Below, piece by piece: positions 34,102 to 44,672 of a DNA stretch of 64,000 nt (positions within the stretch are counted from its first letter, which is position 1; each line of letters begins with the position of its first letter). Below the pieces are notes generated by a model. That model was not told where the DNA came from and made no database searches. It saw only the letters and a program-made list of their open reading frames with translations. Source of the DNA: Ustilaginoidea virens. Its lineage: Eukaryota; Ascomycota; Sordariomycetes; Hypocreales; Clavicipitaceae. The stretch lies in the NCBI RefSeq assembly GCF_000687475.1, contig NC_057321.1, positions 2,046,001-2,110,000 on the forward strand, read 5' to 3'. The position numbers and the translations under genes were made by a program.

Positions 34102-35863
34102 CTTGGAGCCGTAGCTTGGGGCTGTAGCCTGTAGGCAGTGTGTGTGGATGGCCCGATCCGATTTGAATGGTGAATAAACTATTCTTTTCTTGAATTTTGG
34201 TTCAGCGCGCGCCAAGTTTAAGAGTTGCCGGCTGCGGGTTGTCGCGTTGTCCAATACCTCGCAGGTCAACGACTACTTCTTGGCATCTAGGTGGCAGTGC
34301 CCTTCGCCAGTCAGCGGGATGGTACTTTTAGCCAGATATGGGATTTGAATTCCGACTGGGATCTATCCGTACATGAAGCCCAACAAAGCCACACATTTTA
34401 GCGCAAACGGATTTTCAAAGGGAGAGCTGGCTGCGAACCCAGCAGTTGCAGTGAGCGGAAGAAGCCCATCCCATCAAATACGCGCCAGATGGCTGGGCGG
34501 TTCAAACATGTGTTTGTCAATCTCGAGCCGCCAGTTCACCAAGGGCTGGCATGAGCACCGCATCTGCGACTTGGCTGGTGGCACGGCGGCGGGCCGTTTT
34601 AGCCTGTTGGATGGAACAAGCCGCGAAAACGGGCAAGGAGGGAGCAAACTTGGTGACACGTTGGGCTGATTGCCCCGGGGGCGATTGCAGCATCGCGGTT
34701 ATGCGACTTGACTTGGTGAGGGTTTGCGCAAGATGGGCAGGGGCATCGGGACAGAGAAATGGAGAGCATCAAACAATAGTAGGATGCGCCACGGGGATGA
34801 GCGGGGCTCAGCAAGAGACTGGAGGACTGGAGGACAGGCAAGTCGTGGCGCGTCATGCGTAGGCTGTCATGGTGATTTCATTGGCTGGGCCGAGTCGCTG
34901 CCCCTGACCCGTTCAAGCCTTTGAGGTTCTCCGTACGGAGTACTGGCTGCCTCTGTACTGGGCTACCTCGGAGTACGCGGGTGCTATTATGAGGGAGAGG
35001 CGTCGCAAGAATGACGGCGGCATACGGAGTAGAGGAAGGGCTTACGGTTCGACCAACAACAGTGCAGTCATCCCAGCCCAGTTGCTCCCTTCTTCGGCAG
35101 GTACCTAGGCACCTAAGATAGAAGTGCAACCGCTTTTCTTGCTCTCCAGGTAGTTTGATCGACGTGGACCGGGTTTGCCGCCTTGGTTTGCTCGCTGTGG
35201 TGATGCACCGATTCGTATTCCGTTCTCCGTAGCGCTTGGGTACCTACCTGGTAATGTAGAGGTAGAGGTACATCCGTCATCACTCCAGGTATCGTACTCG
35301 ACATCAGACTGTTCCTGGCCTGGGCAGTCCTGCAACGCAGCTGGTGCCAGCTAACAACGGCTGGTGCCGTTCGCTGGCAGCACCGTTCGCTGGCGGCACC
35401 GCTCGCTGGCAAGCAGCATTGCCAAGTCCAAGTCCGCGTCAGGGCCGCCCTTGCCTGCCCGCCCATCCACGTCCGTGCTCTGCTCTGCCTCCCAAGGCTC
35501 AGGCGCAGTCGGCACTTCCTTCCTTCCCTCCTTCTCAAACCACCAACTCGTTACTGCTTCGTTGTTGATTTCCCCTTCGCTGCTTAACAGTCCAACTCTC
35601 TCGTTTTTGGACTTTGCTTTCTTATCTCACTTTAATATCAAATCAAGCCTGGCTTCTTCCCCCTTTGCGAGCCTTGCTTTATCTCTCACATCTCATGTCA
35701 GGCCAGGCCAATTAAGCCTATCCACTCTCTTAGGGTGTGCCTTTTTTTTTTTTTTCTTTTTTTGTTCTTCTTACTACTTTATAGCAATTACATCCAAGAA
35801 AGAGCCTGCCACAGTTGTAACAGTACACATTTTCTCCCGCCCGCCCACCAAGTTTCGTTCATC
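34102..35863. other. Intergenic: Osh3-like 3' region and GH72 gene promoter/leader
   Basis: No gene is supported. It includes a CATGAAGCCCAACAAAGCC block (from 34373) similar to 8262, the 12-bp palindrome CTCCGTACGGAG (34929-34940), AGGTACCT motifs (35099-35114, 35239-35273) and a T/C-rich leader from about 35520. A T run interrupted by C lies at about 35742-35762. Confidence 0.6.
34929..34940. promoter_or_regulatory. 12-bp palindrome CTCCGTACGGAG
   Basis: Best-formed copy of the recurrent TCCGTACGGA motif, followed by TACTGG. A second, 10-bp copy (TCCGTACGGA) is at 30427-30436. Function unknown. Confidence 0.55.
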
Positions 35864-37466
35864 ATGAGGAGTTTTGCTTTCGCCACGGCCCTCGCGGCCA
35901 TTGGCGCCGTCACTGCCTCTCCCACCCCGAGCGAACAAGACCCGCCAACCAAACGTGCCAACTTCCCTGTTGTCTCTGTTTCTGGCAACGGTAGGTTCAA
36001 TCTTTTTCTGGGATCCTTTCGAGCTCACGCTCCTGCTGGAATTTCCCCTCTGTTTGCCGGCCGTGGTTTTCTCGCCATCATGCCGTCTCCAACTACTAAA
36101 ATCTCGCTGACTTTTCTGCTTGCTCGACACAGCATTTTACAAGGACAAGGATCGATTTTACGTGCGCGGCATCGACTACCAGCCCGGTGGTTCCTCCGCC
36201 AACGAGGATCCTCTTGGCGATACCGACGTTTGCCTTCGTGACATTGCCAAATTCAAGGATCTCGGTGTCAATACAATCCGTGTCTATGCCGTCGACAACT
36301 CGTTGAACCACGACAAGTGCATGCAGGCCCTCCAAGATGCTGGGATATATTTGGTCCTCGACGTCAACAACCCCAAGTACTCCATCAACCGTGCTGAACC
36401 AGGTCCTTCCTACAACGCCAAGTACCTTCAGAGCGTGTTTGCCACGGTTGAGCAATTCGCTGCGTATCCCAACACTCTGGCCTTCTTCTCCGGCAACGAA
36501 GTCATCAACGACGAAAAGGGCACGGACAAGGCGGCTCCCTACGTCAAGGCCGTCACTCGTGACATGAAGAACTACATGAACTCGCGCGGCCTGCGCAGGG
36601 TCCCCGTTGGCTACTCGGCCGCCGATGTGTCCAAGAACCGAATGCAGACTGCCATGTACATGAACTGCGGCTCCGACGATGCGCGGTCCGACTTTTTTGC
36701 CTTCAACGACTACTCGTTTTGCAACTCCAATTTCAAGGAGTCCGGCTGGGATCAGAAGGTTAAGAACTTTACTGACTACGGCATTGCCATCTTGTGGGTC
36801 TTTTTTTCTCTCGGCTCCCTTGCTCTTCCTCGTCCTCGAAGCACGCTGACGCCCCTCACTCTCTGGAATGTTCCCAATAGTCTTTCCGAATTTGGGTGCA
36901 TTCTCAACCGCCCTCGCAAGTTTGCGGAAATCGCGGCCCTGATGAGCACCGAGATGACGAGCGTCTACTCTGGCGGCATGATGTATGAATACTCGTACGA
37001 GGCCAACGAATATGGCATCGTCAAGATCGATAGCCTCAAGGCCAAGACTGTTACCGAAACGGACGAGTATGCCAACTTCAAGGCCGCCCTCAAGGATAAC
37101 CCCTCCCCCTCCGGCAACGGCGGCGCCGCTTCCACCACTCATGCTGTCAGTTGCCCTGCCATGGGTGACGATTGGCAGGTGAACCCCAGTCTGATTCCCG
37201 AAATGCCTGCACAAGCTCAGCAGTATATGAAGAATGGTGCCGGTAAAGGTCCCGGTCTTGACTTGGACGGAAAAGGTTCGCAAAATGCCGGCGACAGCGG
37301 AACCTCCACTGCCAGCGTGACGGGAGGTCAGGCCTCCCCAACATCGAGCAATGGTAAGAAGACTGACAATGCTGGGCCTGCGACACTGGGCCCTCTTGAC
37401 AAGGCTCCGTTGCTTGTCACCGGTCTGACCTTGATCTTCACCTTGTTCGGCACCCTGTTGCTGTAA
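35864..37466 (+). CDS. GPI-anchored 1,3-beta-glucanosyltransferase (GH72, Gas/Gel family)
   Basis: Cell-wall enzyme that cuts and re-ligates 1,3-beta-glucan on the outer membrane face, 457 aa. Exons are 35864-35990, 36133-36793 and 36881-37466. Signal peptide MRSFAFATALAAIGAVTA. A Lys-Arg at 30-31 is a possible processing site. GH72 domain: GIDYQPGG, acid/base Glu165 in FFSGNEVIND, nucleophile Glu266 in IFLSEFGC. The last motif is only correct after splicing the 87-bp intron 2, which is a multiple of three and stop-free (donor GTGGGT, acceptor ATAG). No Cys-rich CBM43 module follows, so it belongs to the subfamily without it. A Ser/Thr/Gly-rich linker and a C-terminal hydrophobic tail (LLVTGLTLIFTLFGTLLL) fit a GPI signal. 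Confidence 0.95.
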
Positions 37467-38154
37467 GTGGGCCTTTTGCGGCAAGTGAGTCGGAGAGCTT
37501 TGCACACCAGTCTTTGTTGCCTCGACGTGATGGGAGGGGGCGTGCATTTTGGTGAAATGAATGAGCGCAATGACGAGCGTCTTCAGAGCTTTTGGGGCTC
37601 ATGTACCTTTTTTTTTTTCCTTTCACACCCCTTTTAACGGGTCATTGTGACGTGGAGTTTGTCTGATTCGGGTGGTTCAACGGGTTTTTGCGGTCACAGT
37701 GGGCCGTTGCTCTTCAGATTACGATTGTAATTTATGTCGGTTTGGAGGTTTCAATGATTACACAACTCTCTGCAACGATTTCTTTGGCTCGAGCGTGACG
37801 GTGCGGCGAGTTGCTTGCTGCTTTATCCCCGCAAGATGATAGCAGGGGGGGGAATAACCAGGATTAGCATGTGAGAGTGAGATGGCCGACTCATTCACGT
37901 GATAGGCAGCCGGTTAAGCGACAAAGCCGAGCAGCCAAGACGCTTGAAGCCCCAACAAGCCTACTTACAAAACGTCTCGAAGCGTTCATCTGGGAAAAAA
38001 AAAAAAAACGCTGTCAGCCCATCCAACCAAGCTGATTATTCATTGCCCAAGCGATACGTCCCCTTCAAGCGCGTCACGTCCCCTTGCCCGGACAAGTTTT
38101 CAACAACAAGAAGCCCGCCGCACACCAGCAATCCCACTCGCAATCCCACCCGCA
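37467..38154. other. Intergenic: GH72 gene 3' UTR and promoter of the dienoyl-CoA isomerase
   Basis: No gene. It contains a T run (37608-37618), a G run near 37844, an A run (37995-38008) and a CTTGAAGCCCCAACAAGCC block (about 37944) resembling the blocks at 8262 and 34373. The final 100 bp are C/A-rich leader. Confidence 0.6.
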
Positions 38155-39165
38155 ATGGCCTCGGTAATCGCAAGCTACTCGTCCTACGAGTTTATGCGAG
38201 TCAGCTCGCCCGCCACCCACGTGGCACACGTGGAGATGAACCGGCCTCTGAAGCTGAACGCCTTTTCGCGCGCCGTGTGGCTCGAGTTTGGCCGCGTGTT
38301 CCGCCAGCTCAGCGAGGATGCGGACGTGAGGGCGGTTGTGCTGAGCGGCGCCGGGGACCGGGCCTTTACGGCTGGCTTGGACGTGTCGGCTGCGAGTTCC
38401 GAGGGGCCGCTGAGCGGGCAGGGCGGGGGGTCGGATCCGGCGAGGAGGGCCAAGGCGTTGCGGGGACATATCGGGGAGTTTCAGGAGTGCATCTCGGAGA
38501 TGGAGAGGTGCGAGAAGCGTACGTATTGACCGACTACGGGGAAGGCAGGCTGGTTTTCTTTGATTTTTATTATTCCTCTATCTGGAGGGGGCTGCCAGGG
38601 CTAACGAGATGACCACAAAACGCCGTCTTTGCGTCTTTGCGTCTTTTTTTTTTCTTTTTCTTCCCTCTCAGCCGTCATCTGCGTGATGCACGGGATAGCG
38701 CTGGGGCTGGCCATCGACATTGCGTGCTGCGCGGACGTGCGCCTGGCGGCCAGGGACACGCGCTTCGCGGTCAAGGAGGTGGACATTGGGCTGGCGGCGG
38801 ACATTGGCACGCTGGCGCGGCTGCCCAAGATTGTCGGGTCGGCGTCGTGGGTCAAGGAGGTGTGCATGACGGCGCGGGACTTTTCGGCCCAGGAGGCGCT
38901 GCAGGTCGGCTTCGTGAGCCGGGTGCACGAGGACAAGGCGGGCGCGGTGGCGGCGGCGCTGGGCATGGCGGCGCGGCTGGCGGAGAAGAGCCCCGTCGCC
39001 GTGCAGGGCACCAAGGAGCTGCTCGGCTGGGGGAGGGACCGCAGCACGGCCGAGGCGCTGCGCTACACGGCCGTGTGGAACTCGGTCGCCCTGCAGGCGG
39101 GCGACCTGCCGGCCGCGCTGGCGAGCGTGTTTACCAAGAAGACGCCGACGTTTGAGAAGCTGTAG
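38155..39165 (+). CDS. Delta3,5-delta2,4-dienoyl-CoA isomerase (ECH1 type)
   Basis: Crotonase-family enzyme for oxidation of unsaturated fatty acids with odd-position double bonds, 285 aa. Exons are 38155-38518 and 38672-39165; the 153-bp intron has donor GTACGT and a T-rich acceptor CTCAG. CoA/oxyanion elements: NRPLKLNAFSR and FTAGLDVSA. After splicing, PVICVMHGIALGLAIDIACC carries Asp137, and VKEVDIGLAADIGTLARLP carries Glu157 and Asp165. This acidic trio corresponds to the Asp/Glu/Asp set of mammalian ECH1 and separates it from plain enoyl-CoA hydratases. The protein ends TFEKL; EKL is a weak PTS1-like tail, so peroxisomal location is plausible but unproven. Convergent with TFB5, only 76 bp away. 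Confidence 0.92.
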
Positions 39166-39182
39166 GCGGCTAGCCCCGGCGC

Positions 39183-39214
39183 GGGGGGGGGGGGGGGGGG
39201 GGGGGGAGGGGGGG
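39183..39214 (+). repeat. Poly-G tract (G24-A-G7) between convergent genes
   Basis: It lies between the stop codons of the isomerase gene (39165) and TFB5 (39242). On the plus strand it can form a G-quadruplex in DNA or in the isomerase 3' UTR. A role in termination is inference. Confidence 0.75.
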
Positions 39215-39241
39215 AATTGGCGCTTGGCGGACGTGTTGTTG

Positions 39242-39627
39242 TCATGCTGCGTCGGAGCCGGATTCGTCTACGGGGGGGAGATTCTCCTTGAGGCGCTGGC
39301 AACGGCATGAGCATATGCATAGGCATTTTTGGGAGGGGGTGGGAGCGGTGTTGGGAGCGGTGTTGGGGGCGGTGTTGGAAACGGTGTTGGGCAAGGGGGG
39401 GCTCACGTCTTCGAGTTTCTGCTTCAAAAGGGGCACCATGTTTTCCTTGACGACGACCCTCTCTTCGTCGAGGTCCTCGATGATGAAGTCGTGGTTTTCG
39501 CTGTCAATGTTGACGATGATGGATTTGATGGACGGGTCGCACTCGATGAGGACGCCTGGCGGAGCGGGTTAGCGGGTGGGGAGGGGGGAGGGGAGTGGCG
39601 CGACGGACCGCGGATTGCGCGTGGCAT
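39242..39627 (-). CDS. TFB5: TFIIH subunit Tfb5 (GTF2H5/TTDA homologue)
   Basis: Smallest core subunit of TFIIH, for transcription initiation and nucleotide excision repair; 73 aa (yeast 72). Exons (minus) are 39609-39627 (19 nt), 39407-39555 and 39242-39295. Exon 1 gives MPRAIR plus one base. Exon 2 gives [37 protein letters not shown] and [10 protein letters not shown]. Exon 3 gives [17 protein letters not shown]. Donors are GTCCGT and GTGAGC; acceptors are CGCCAG and TGCCAG. Intron 2 holds four to five copies of a 12-bp repeat. Because every exon is short, the gene could easily be left out of an automatic annotation. Confidence 0.93.
39344..39391 (+). repeat. 12-bp tandem repeat (GGGAGCGGTGTT-like) in TFB5 intron 2
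   Basis: Four to five imperfect units fill much of the 111-bp intron, on the strand opposite to TFB5. Confidence 0.75.
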
Positions 39628-40476
39628 GGTGGATGGATGATGTCTGGTGGTGATGATGTGTGGTGCTGGTGATGTCTGGTGCTGGTGATGTCTGGTGCTG
39701 ATGAATGTCTGGTTGCTTGCGGGAAGGTGTCGAGGTTGAGGAGGACGGAATCGTTGGGTTTGGTGACTTTATTTTGTGTCTGGTGTCTGGTGTCTGGGGA
39801 AAAGGGCGGGGCGGGGCGGGGCGGGGTGGCGGATTGGCTAAGCACGGCAGTACGGCAGGCAGCACGGCAGGCAGCTCGGCAATGGAAAAAGTCGGCAAAA
39901 ATTGCCCCCAAGTCCAAAACTGCACAGAGCCACCTTGCTCCAACCCAACACCTCTCTGCATCGAGCGGCCGGTCGTCCGTCATGGACATGCATGGCATGA
40001 CACGGCGTCTTGGCTCCTGCGCCCTCGCCGCGGGGAGTGGGCAGGCGCAGACGTCGGCTCTCGGCACTCGCGGAAACCATGTGACGGACGACGAGGGTGT
40101 TTCGTGCGCGTGGGGGGGGGGGGTTGAAGCCGTGCGACGCAAGAGTCGTCGAGCTCCGTTTGTCGTCCTTGCTTTGCGCCCCATTGTTGCCATCGGGTCA
40201 CGCGGCTGGGCTGGGTTTCTCTGATGCAGCGCGGCGCGCGTTGATGCCCATGCCCGCCCGGGAACTTGCGGTAAGATGACGGCCCGGCATTTGCATCTCG
40301 CTCGGATGCCCTTGCCCATCACGCACACGACGTCTTTTCCCGTCAGACGCGTCTTGTCCTCGTTCTCTCTCTCCTTTTCCTTCTCCTTCGTTTTCTCCCC
40401 CCTCCCCCCCCCCCATCCCGCTGCGAAATACCCGCCGCGAAATACCCCGTCTCCCGCGCCGCCTGCGGCCATCATC
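39628..40476. promoter_or_regulatory. Divergent region between TFB5 and the small membrane protein gene
   Basis: It contains TGATGTCTGGTGCTGG repeats right upstream of TFB5 (about 39636-39715), GGGGC repeats (39804-39828), CGGCAGGCAGCA repeats (about 39845-39872) and a C/T-rich leader (40360-40420). The long minus-strand frame across it is a repeat-driven shadow. Confidence 0.55.
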
Positions 40477-40911
40477 ATGTCGACCGATACCCCGTCCACC
40501 GGCTTGTCGAGCGAGCCCTTCGTCTGGGTCATCCTGCCTCTCGTCAGCGTCTTCGCCATCGGCGCTTGCGCAATGTTCCTCTGGAGCCGACAAAAGCAGC
40601 GACGGCGTGCCGAGCCTTGCGCCAGGTCGGGAGACGATGGCGTCGTCGTCGCCGGCGGCGCTCACGTCAGATACAGGCAGGGCGTGAGCTGGTCGCCGCG
40701 GTCGGACGCGCGACAAATGGACGAGGGCCTGAACGAACTGGGCGAGGCGCCGCCTCCGTACGACTCCAAAACGCCGCCTGCTCTTGGCCGCGGGCACCAC
40801 GAGTCGGGGACAGAGCCACGGCATGCCGAGACTGCGACGCGGCATCTGGAGCATCCGGTTCGGCCGCCTGCGGCACATGTCACCGCCGCGGGAGGCGCTT
40901 CTTCATCATGA
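40477..40911 (+). CDS. Small single-pass membrane protein with PPPY motif, 144 aa
   Basis: Single exon starting MSTDTPSTGLSSEPFVWVIL. Residues about 14-36 form one hydrophobic helix (FVWVILPLVSVFAIGACAMF), followed by basic residues SRQKQRRR, predicting the N-terminus outside or lumenal and the C-terminus in the cytosol. The tail contains EAPPPYDSK near residue 88; PPPY is a ligand for WW domains such as those of the Rsp5 ubiquitin ligase. Rsp5 adaptor function is inference. The rest of the tail is disordered and rich in His, Arg, Ala and Pro. No named family is recognised. Confidence 0.7.
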   Translation: MSTDTPSTGLSSEPFVWVILPLVSVFAIGACAMFLWSRQKQRRRAEPCARSGDDGVVVAGGAHVRYRQGVSWSPRSDARQMDEGLNELGEAPPPYDSKTPPALGRGHHESGTEPRHAETATRHLEHPVRPPAAHVTAAGGASSS

Positions 40912-40944
40912 AACTGTGCCCGATGCTCATGTTACATATCGCTG

Positions 40945-40948
<4 letters not shown>

Positions 40949-40974
<26 letters not shown>
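40949..40974 (+). repeat. TG dinucleotide microsatellite
   Basis: About thirteen TG units in the 3' region of the small membrane protein gene. Confidence 0.9.
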
Positions 40975-40982
<8 letters not shown>

Positions 40983-42110
40983 TATTTTTTGTGACCTCGT
41001 GGAGAATGGCCCGCGCTACGTTGTACAACCCAAACATGTGCTACGAGGTCACCTCCCGTGGCGGCCGAGTTATCGGGCGGGAAATGGTTCACTCCGTGTG
41101 GATTTCCCTGGTGTGCCCTGGATACATGCTGGGTTTTGGAAAGCTGGTGATGGCTGGGGGGGAGGGGGGGAAATCAAAGTCTTGAACAGCACGCCGCGTG
41201 CTCGAGATGTCAGCCTGGCTCGCCATGGCGTGCCGTGTCGTGTCATTGCTGTATCTTTTGGGTTTGGGACTGGGGAGCAGGATGCTCTGCCTCTCTAGCA
41301 GCTTGCGGGTTCCGCGCCAAGTGAGACACAATTCTCCGTGGCTCGTCTCGAGGATGCTGGTCAGGAGCGCTCTGCCACGGGTTGCGACTGTCTTTTTGTG
41401 ATATCAACAGGGGGGAAGGGAGTGGTGCGTGCTCCTCGGCACGGGGGCGACGTTTGTTGACCCGAGCTGGCTGCCGCTGGAACAGGCGGCATTGTACGGA
41501 GTAGTTGGGCGAAGCCTCCGCCGAGGTGGGAGTTGGACGCTGCGTGCAAACTACAAAGCGAATGGTAGAACGTGGCCGTGTAATCATCATACGCGGGAGA
41601 GAACCAGAACCAGAACCAGAACCACACCCCCTGCTCGCCGGCAACTCCCCAAATCCGGTATCCGGTTGATTGAGCCAACTCGTTGCAATGGATGTGGAGA
41701 ATTAACTCGCCCGGGCTGCGATGGCTCCTGCTGGCGCGGGGGCATCTAATTCGAAAGGGGGCGGTTTGAGGAATTAAAGCCGGGGATCTACTAAAGACCA
41801 ACCCAGGCTGTAAAACAAAACTTGCAATATGAATTGTGAATTGTGAGATGGAGCACGGGGACGAGCGGAGGCAAAGCAATCTCGTCGACGGGGATGAACC
41901 AATGTCAATGGTGATGAATCATTGTGTGATTGAGGTTAGCGCAGGTTTCTTCATGTTTTCTTCCCCAACGGTTGCCACGGCAGCGAGCGATGGCCAGGCG
42001 CAATGGGCAGGCACCCGGCGCTCAGGCCTTGTGCCGAGGACGCTGATTGGGCTGGCAGCGTTGGGGCTAGCAAAACGAAACCCCTGGGCTAAAGAGGAGA
42101 AGCAAAAACG

Positions 42111-42141
<31 letters not shown>

Positions 42142-42143
42142 GG
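42111..42143 (+). repeat. A23-G10 homopolymer tract
   Basis: Twenty-three A followed directly by ten G in non-coding DNA; purine tract with C-T complement. Confidence 0.8.
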
Positions 42144-44319
42144 AAAGACGAAAGGACGTCAATCGGAACATTGCAAGAGTGAGGAATAAGATGAGCCATT
42201 TGATGGCAGAGGCTTGAATGGATTGGTTAGTTTGGGGAGTTTCGAGGACGATGGCGATGTCTTGAGACAACGCACCAAACCAAACACAACACACACACAT
42301 TGACGAATGCGAAAACCGCATGTCACTGTCACTGGGGGCCCTGGCGAGTCTGAGACCCCGGCTGCGGCTCTGACCTGGAGCCTTTGGACGGCTGCAAGCC
42401 AGTGCCAGGTACCGGGTGTCCACAGTACGTAATGAGTAGGTACCTAACCTAAGGTAGGTACACACAAGGTAGGTACTGGTACTTACCGGCAGCCCTCTGT
42501 GCTGCTCGCCGATGACGGAGGTGCCTCTGAAAAGGTCTCGCTGCAAAAGCAACGAGGCAAAACCCGGCAGACCACTGCCGGAAAGGATGAAACGTGCTGG
42601 AAGGCGCAGCCAGCAAGCTCGGCCGAACAGCACTCCCAGGCAGGCAGATCCGTGTATTTCTCGTTTTCTCGGCGCTGCAGATTTGCCAGCCAGTCTCTCT
42701 CCGGCTCGGCCCAAGCGCGGCAGAGGCACGATGAAAAAGAGTTGCATCAATGCAAAGGCAGCCAACGGGTACGGAGTACGGAGTACTTGGCTGGATAAAG
42801 GACGACGCGAGCGTGGTCGATGAGTCCTGCGGCGCGGATTGGCTGGCTTGCTTGGGCTGTGCAGCGCCTTCCTTTCTCGTTGCAGCTGCCAGCAACTCCC
42901 AGCAACTCCATCCGAGTCTCCGACGACGACCAGAAAAGAAACCCGTAGGGCGGTGCTGTGCCAAGTACCTGTGCTGCTTGGCGAGAAGGCACAGCACAAT
43001 CCATCATCCCGTACGATGCTGATGGACTCTGCACCGCTTGGATGGGTGCCGTGCCGTGGGCTTTCTCCTTGCCGACGGCTTCGATTTTGTTTATTTACTT
43101 GTTTCCCTGCTTCGCGGGTCAATTGAGTCCAGCACTTGCCAGCCCCCATCCACCCACCCGCACGGGGCCGCGCTAGCTTCCCCGTAGCGTAGAAGCGCAG
43201 GTGGGAGCGTGTGGGAGCGTGTGGCAGCGTGTGGCAGCGTGCAGGCCGCGGGCTTCGTCGCCTTGATTGGATCCGCTCGTCGGCAGCGCCAGCTCATCAG
43301 CACAGCCCAACCCAGCCCACCCAACCCTGGCCAACGCCCCTTCTGCACGGCCTCTGGCGTCTACTACTACGGAGTACCGAGCAGTACTTCGTAACCATGC
43401 CAGAGACCAGACCAGGCAGACAACAACTCCTGGCCCCCCCCCCGTCCGTCGGCCCTACCCTGCGCTGCACGTTCACGTTGGTCAGGTCAATCCAGTCTGG
43501 TTGTCGCGGTTGGGATGCCCTGCCCTGCCCTACCCGGCCCTCCGTTTCGCTTTGCCCACCGGCCCCCCCCCCCCTCCAGCCTCCAGTCCGTTTCCTGCAT
43601 CTGATCTGGCTGGGTCGTGTCAACCTTTGCTGAGCTGTCGAGCTGTGAACCCCGTCTGAGGACTCCCAAGGCTCCAAAGGGGGGTCGGTCAACCGGGTCG
43701 AACCGTCTGCTGCTCTCTTCCCATCACCTCTTCTTCGCCTCGCCTCTCGCACACGCCTCCCTCAACGTCCCGAATCCTGACTCTTCACTTGTCTTGTTCC
43801 CCGCTGCTTGCTGTTTCCAACGCACGTTTCGGAGTCGCACACACTCGTCTTGTCCGCATACGTCGCACAAATACGGCATCGATACGCACCTCCCCCATGC
43901 TTGTGGCGATCCTATGAGAGAGCACTGCCCATCCTTGCTGTCGGCCCAGCACTTCTCCCCCCCCCTTCCCCCCACGCTCTAACCGCTCCCCATCAGATCC
44001 CATCGTTAGCTCCAGGCTCTCATCATTGACTGGTCTGCTCCGCTACCCGTTGCCACAGCAGTCTCATGTGCTTGCTTGCCTTTGCTTGTCTTGCCTTGGC
44101 TCTCTCTCCGGTTGACCGCCGTTGTCCCAATTCTAGCCGCTTTTCCTCTTCTCATTTTCTGGTTTGAGCGTGTGTATTGCGCGTTGCAACATCATCGGGA
44201 TCTTGTTGCGTTGGCATCCTGATTCGTTTTGCCGCCTTTTTGTGTTGTGAGTTCCGAGACCTTTTTGTCACCAATTTCCCACATTTTCCGAGCAGGGAGA
44301 CCTTTTTGGACCGGATGAG

Positions 44320-44339
44320 CCCCCCCCCCCCCCCCCCCC
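44320..44339 (+). repeat. Poly-C run (20 C)
   Basis: Located in the pyrimidine-rich putative leader of the 1751-aa gene, 330 bp before the ATG. Confidence 0.8.
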
Positions 44340-44672
44340 TTCCCCCCTGTTTGCCCAAGACTCACACCGGGGTCTTTCGATGTCATGTCTCTGGGCTGAC
44401 GTTGACATGTCTGTCCCAGGTCTTGCTTGTTTTCAGTCTCGCCCCCCGCCCCCTTTTTCCCATCTTTGTCCCCGCATGTCGTGACATTGCGCAAGTTCCT
44501 TGGAGAAAACGCCCAAATAGTAAGGGGACGACTTGTCGCTGTCCCGTTTCAGCCCCGTGACAAAGCTAGCGTCCTGGACAATATCGATCCGAGGATCGAG
44601 GTCGGGTCCTTCTCACTTCGCCTCTGTTGCCGCAACTAAATTGGATTCTCACCTTCCCCCTTGACAACAACC

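Larger units (their letters stand above)
40912..44672. other. Long intergenic region before the 1751-aa gene
   Basis: 3.8 kb without a supported gene. It holds a TG microsatellite (40949-40974), AACCAG repeats (about 41613-41633), an A23G10 tract (42111-42143), AGGTACCT motifs (42437-42488), TACGGAGTACGGAGTAC (about 42770-42786), GTGTGGGAGC/GTGTGGCAGC repeats (about 43200-43242), an ACTACTACGGAGTACC site (43362) and a C20 run (44320-44339). From about 43640 onward the DNA is pyrimidine-rich and probably the promoter and a long leader. Confidence 0.6.

Noticed and set aside
36096..37547. Minus-strand frame of 483 codons
   Set aside because: Antisense to the GH72 gene, whose motifs and catalytic residues are clear on the plus strand.
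39504..40559. Minus-strand frame of 351 codons
   Set aside because: Overlaps TFB5 exons in another frame and repeat DNA; composition is repeat-driven.
42067..43149. Minus-strand frame of 360 codons
   Set aside because: Ends in a poly-Phe tract from the A23 run and crosses several intergenic motifs; no domain seen.
43690..43712. GGTTCGACCC (minus strand) resembling a tRNA T-loop
   Set aside because: The flanking bases do not pair as a T stem and no acceptor stem is found.
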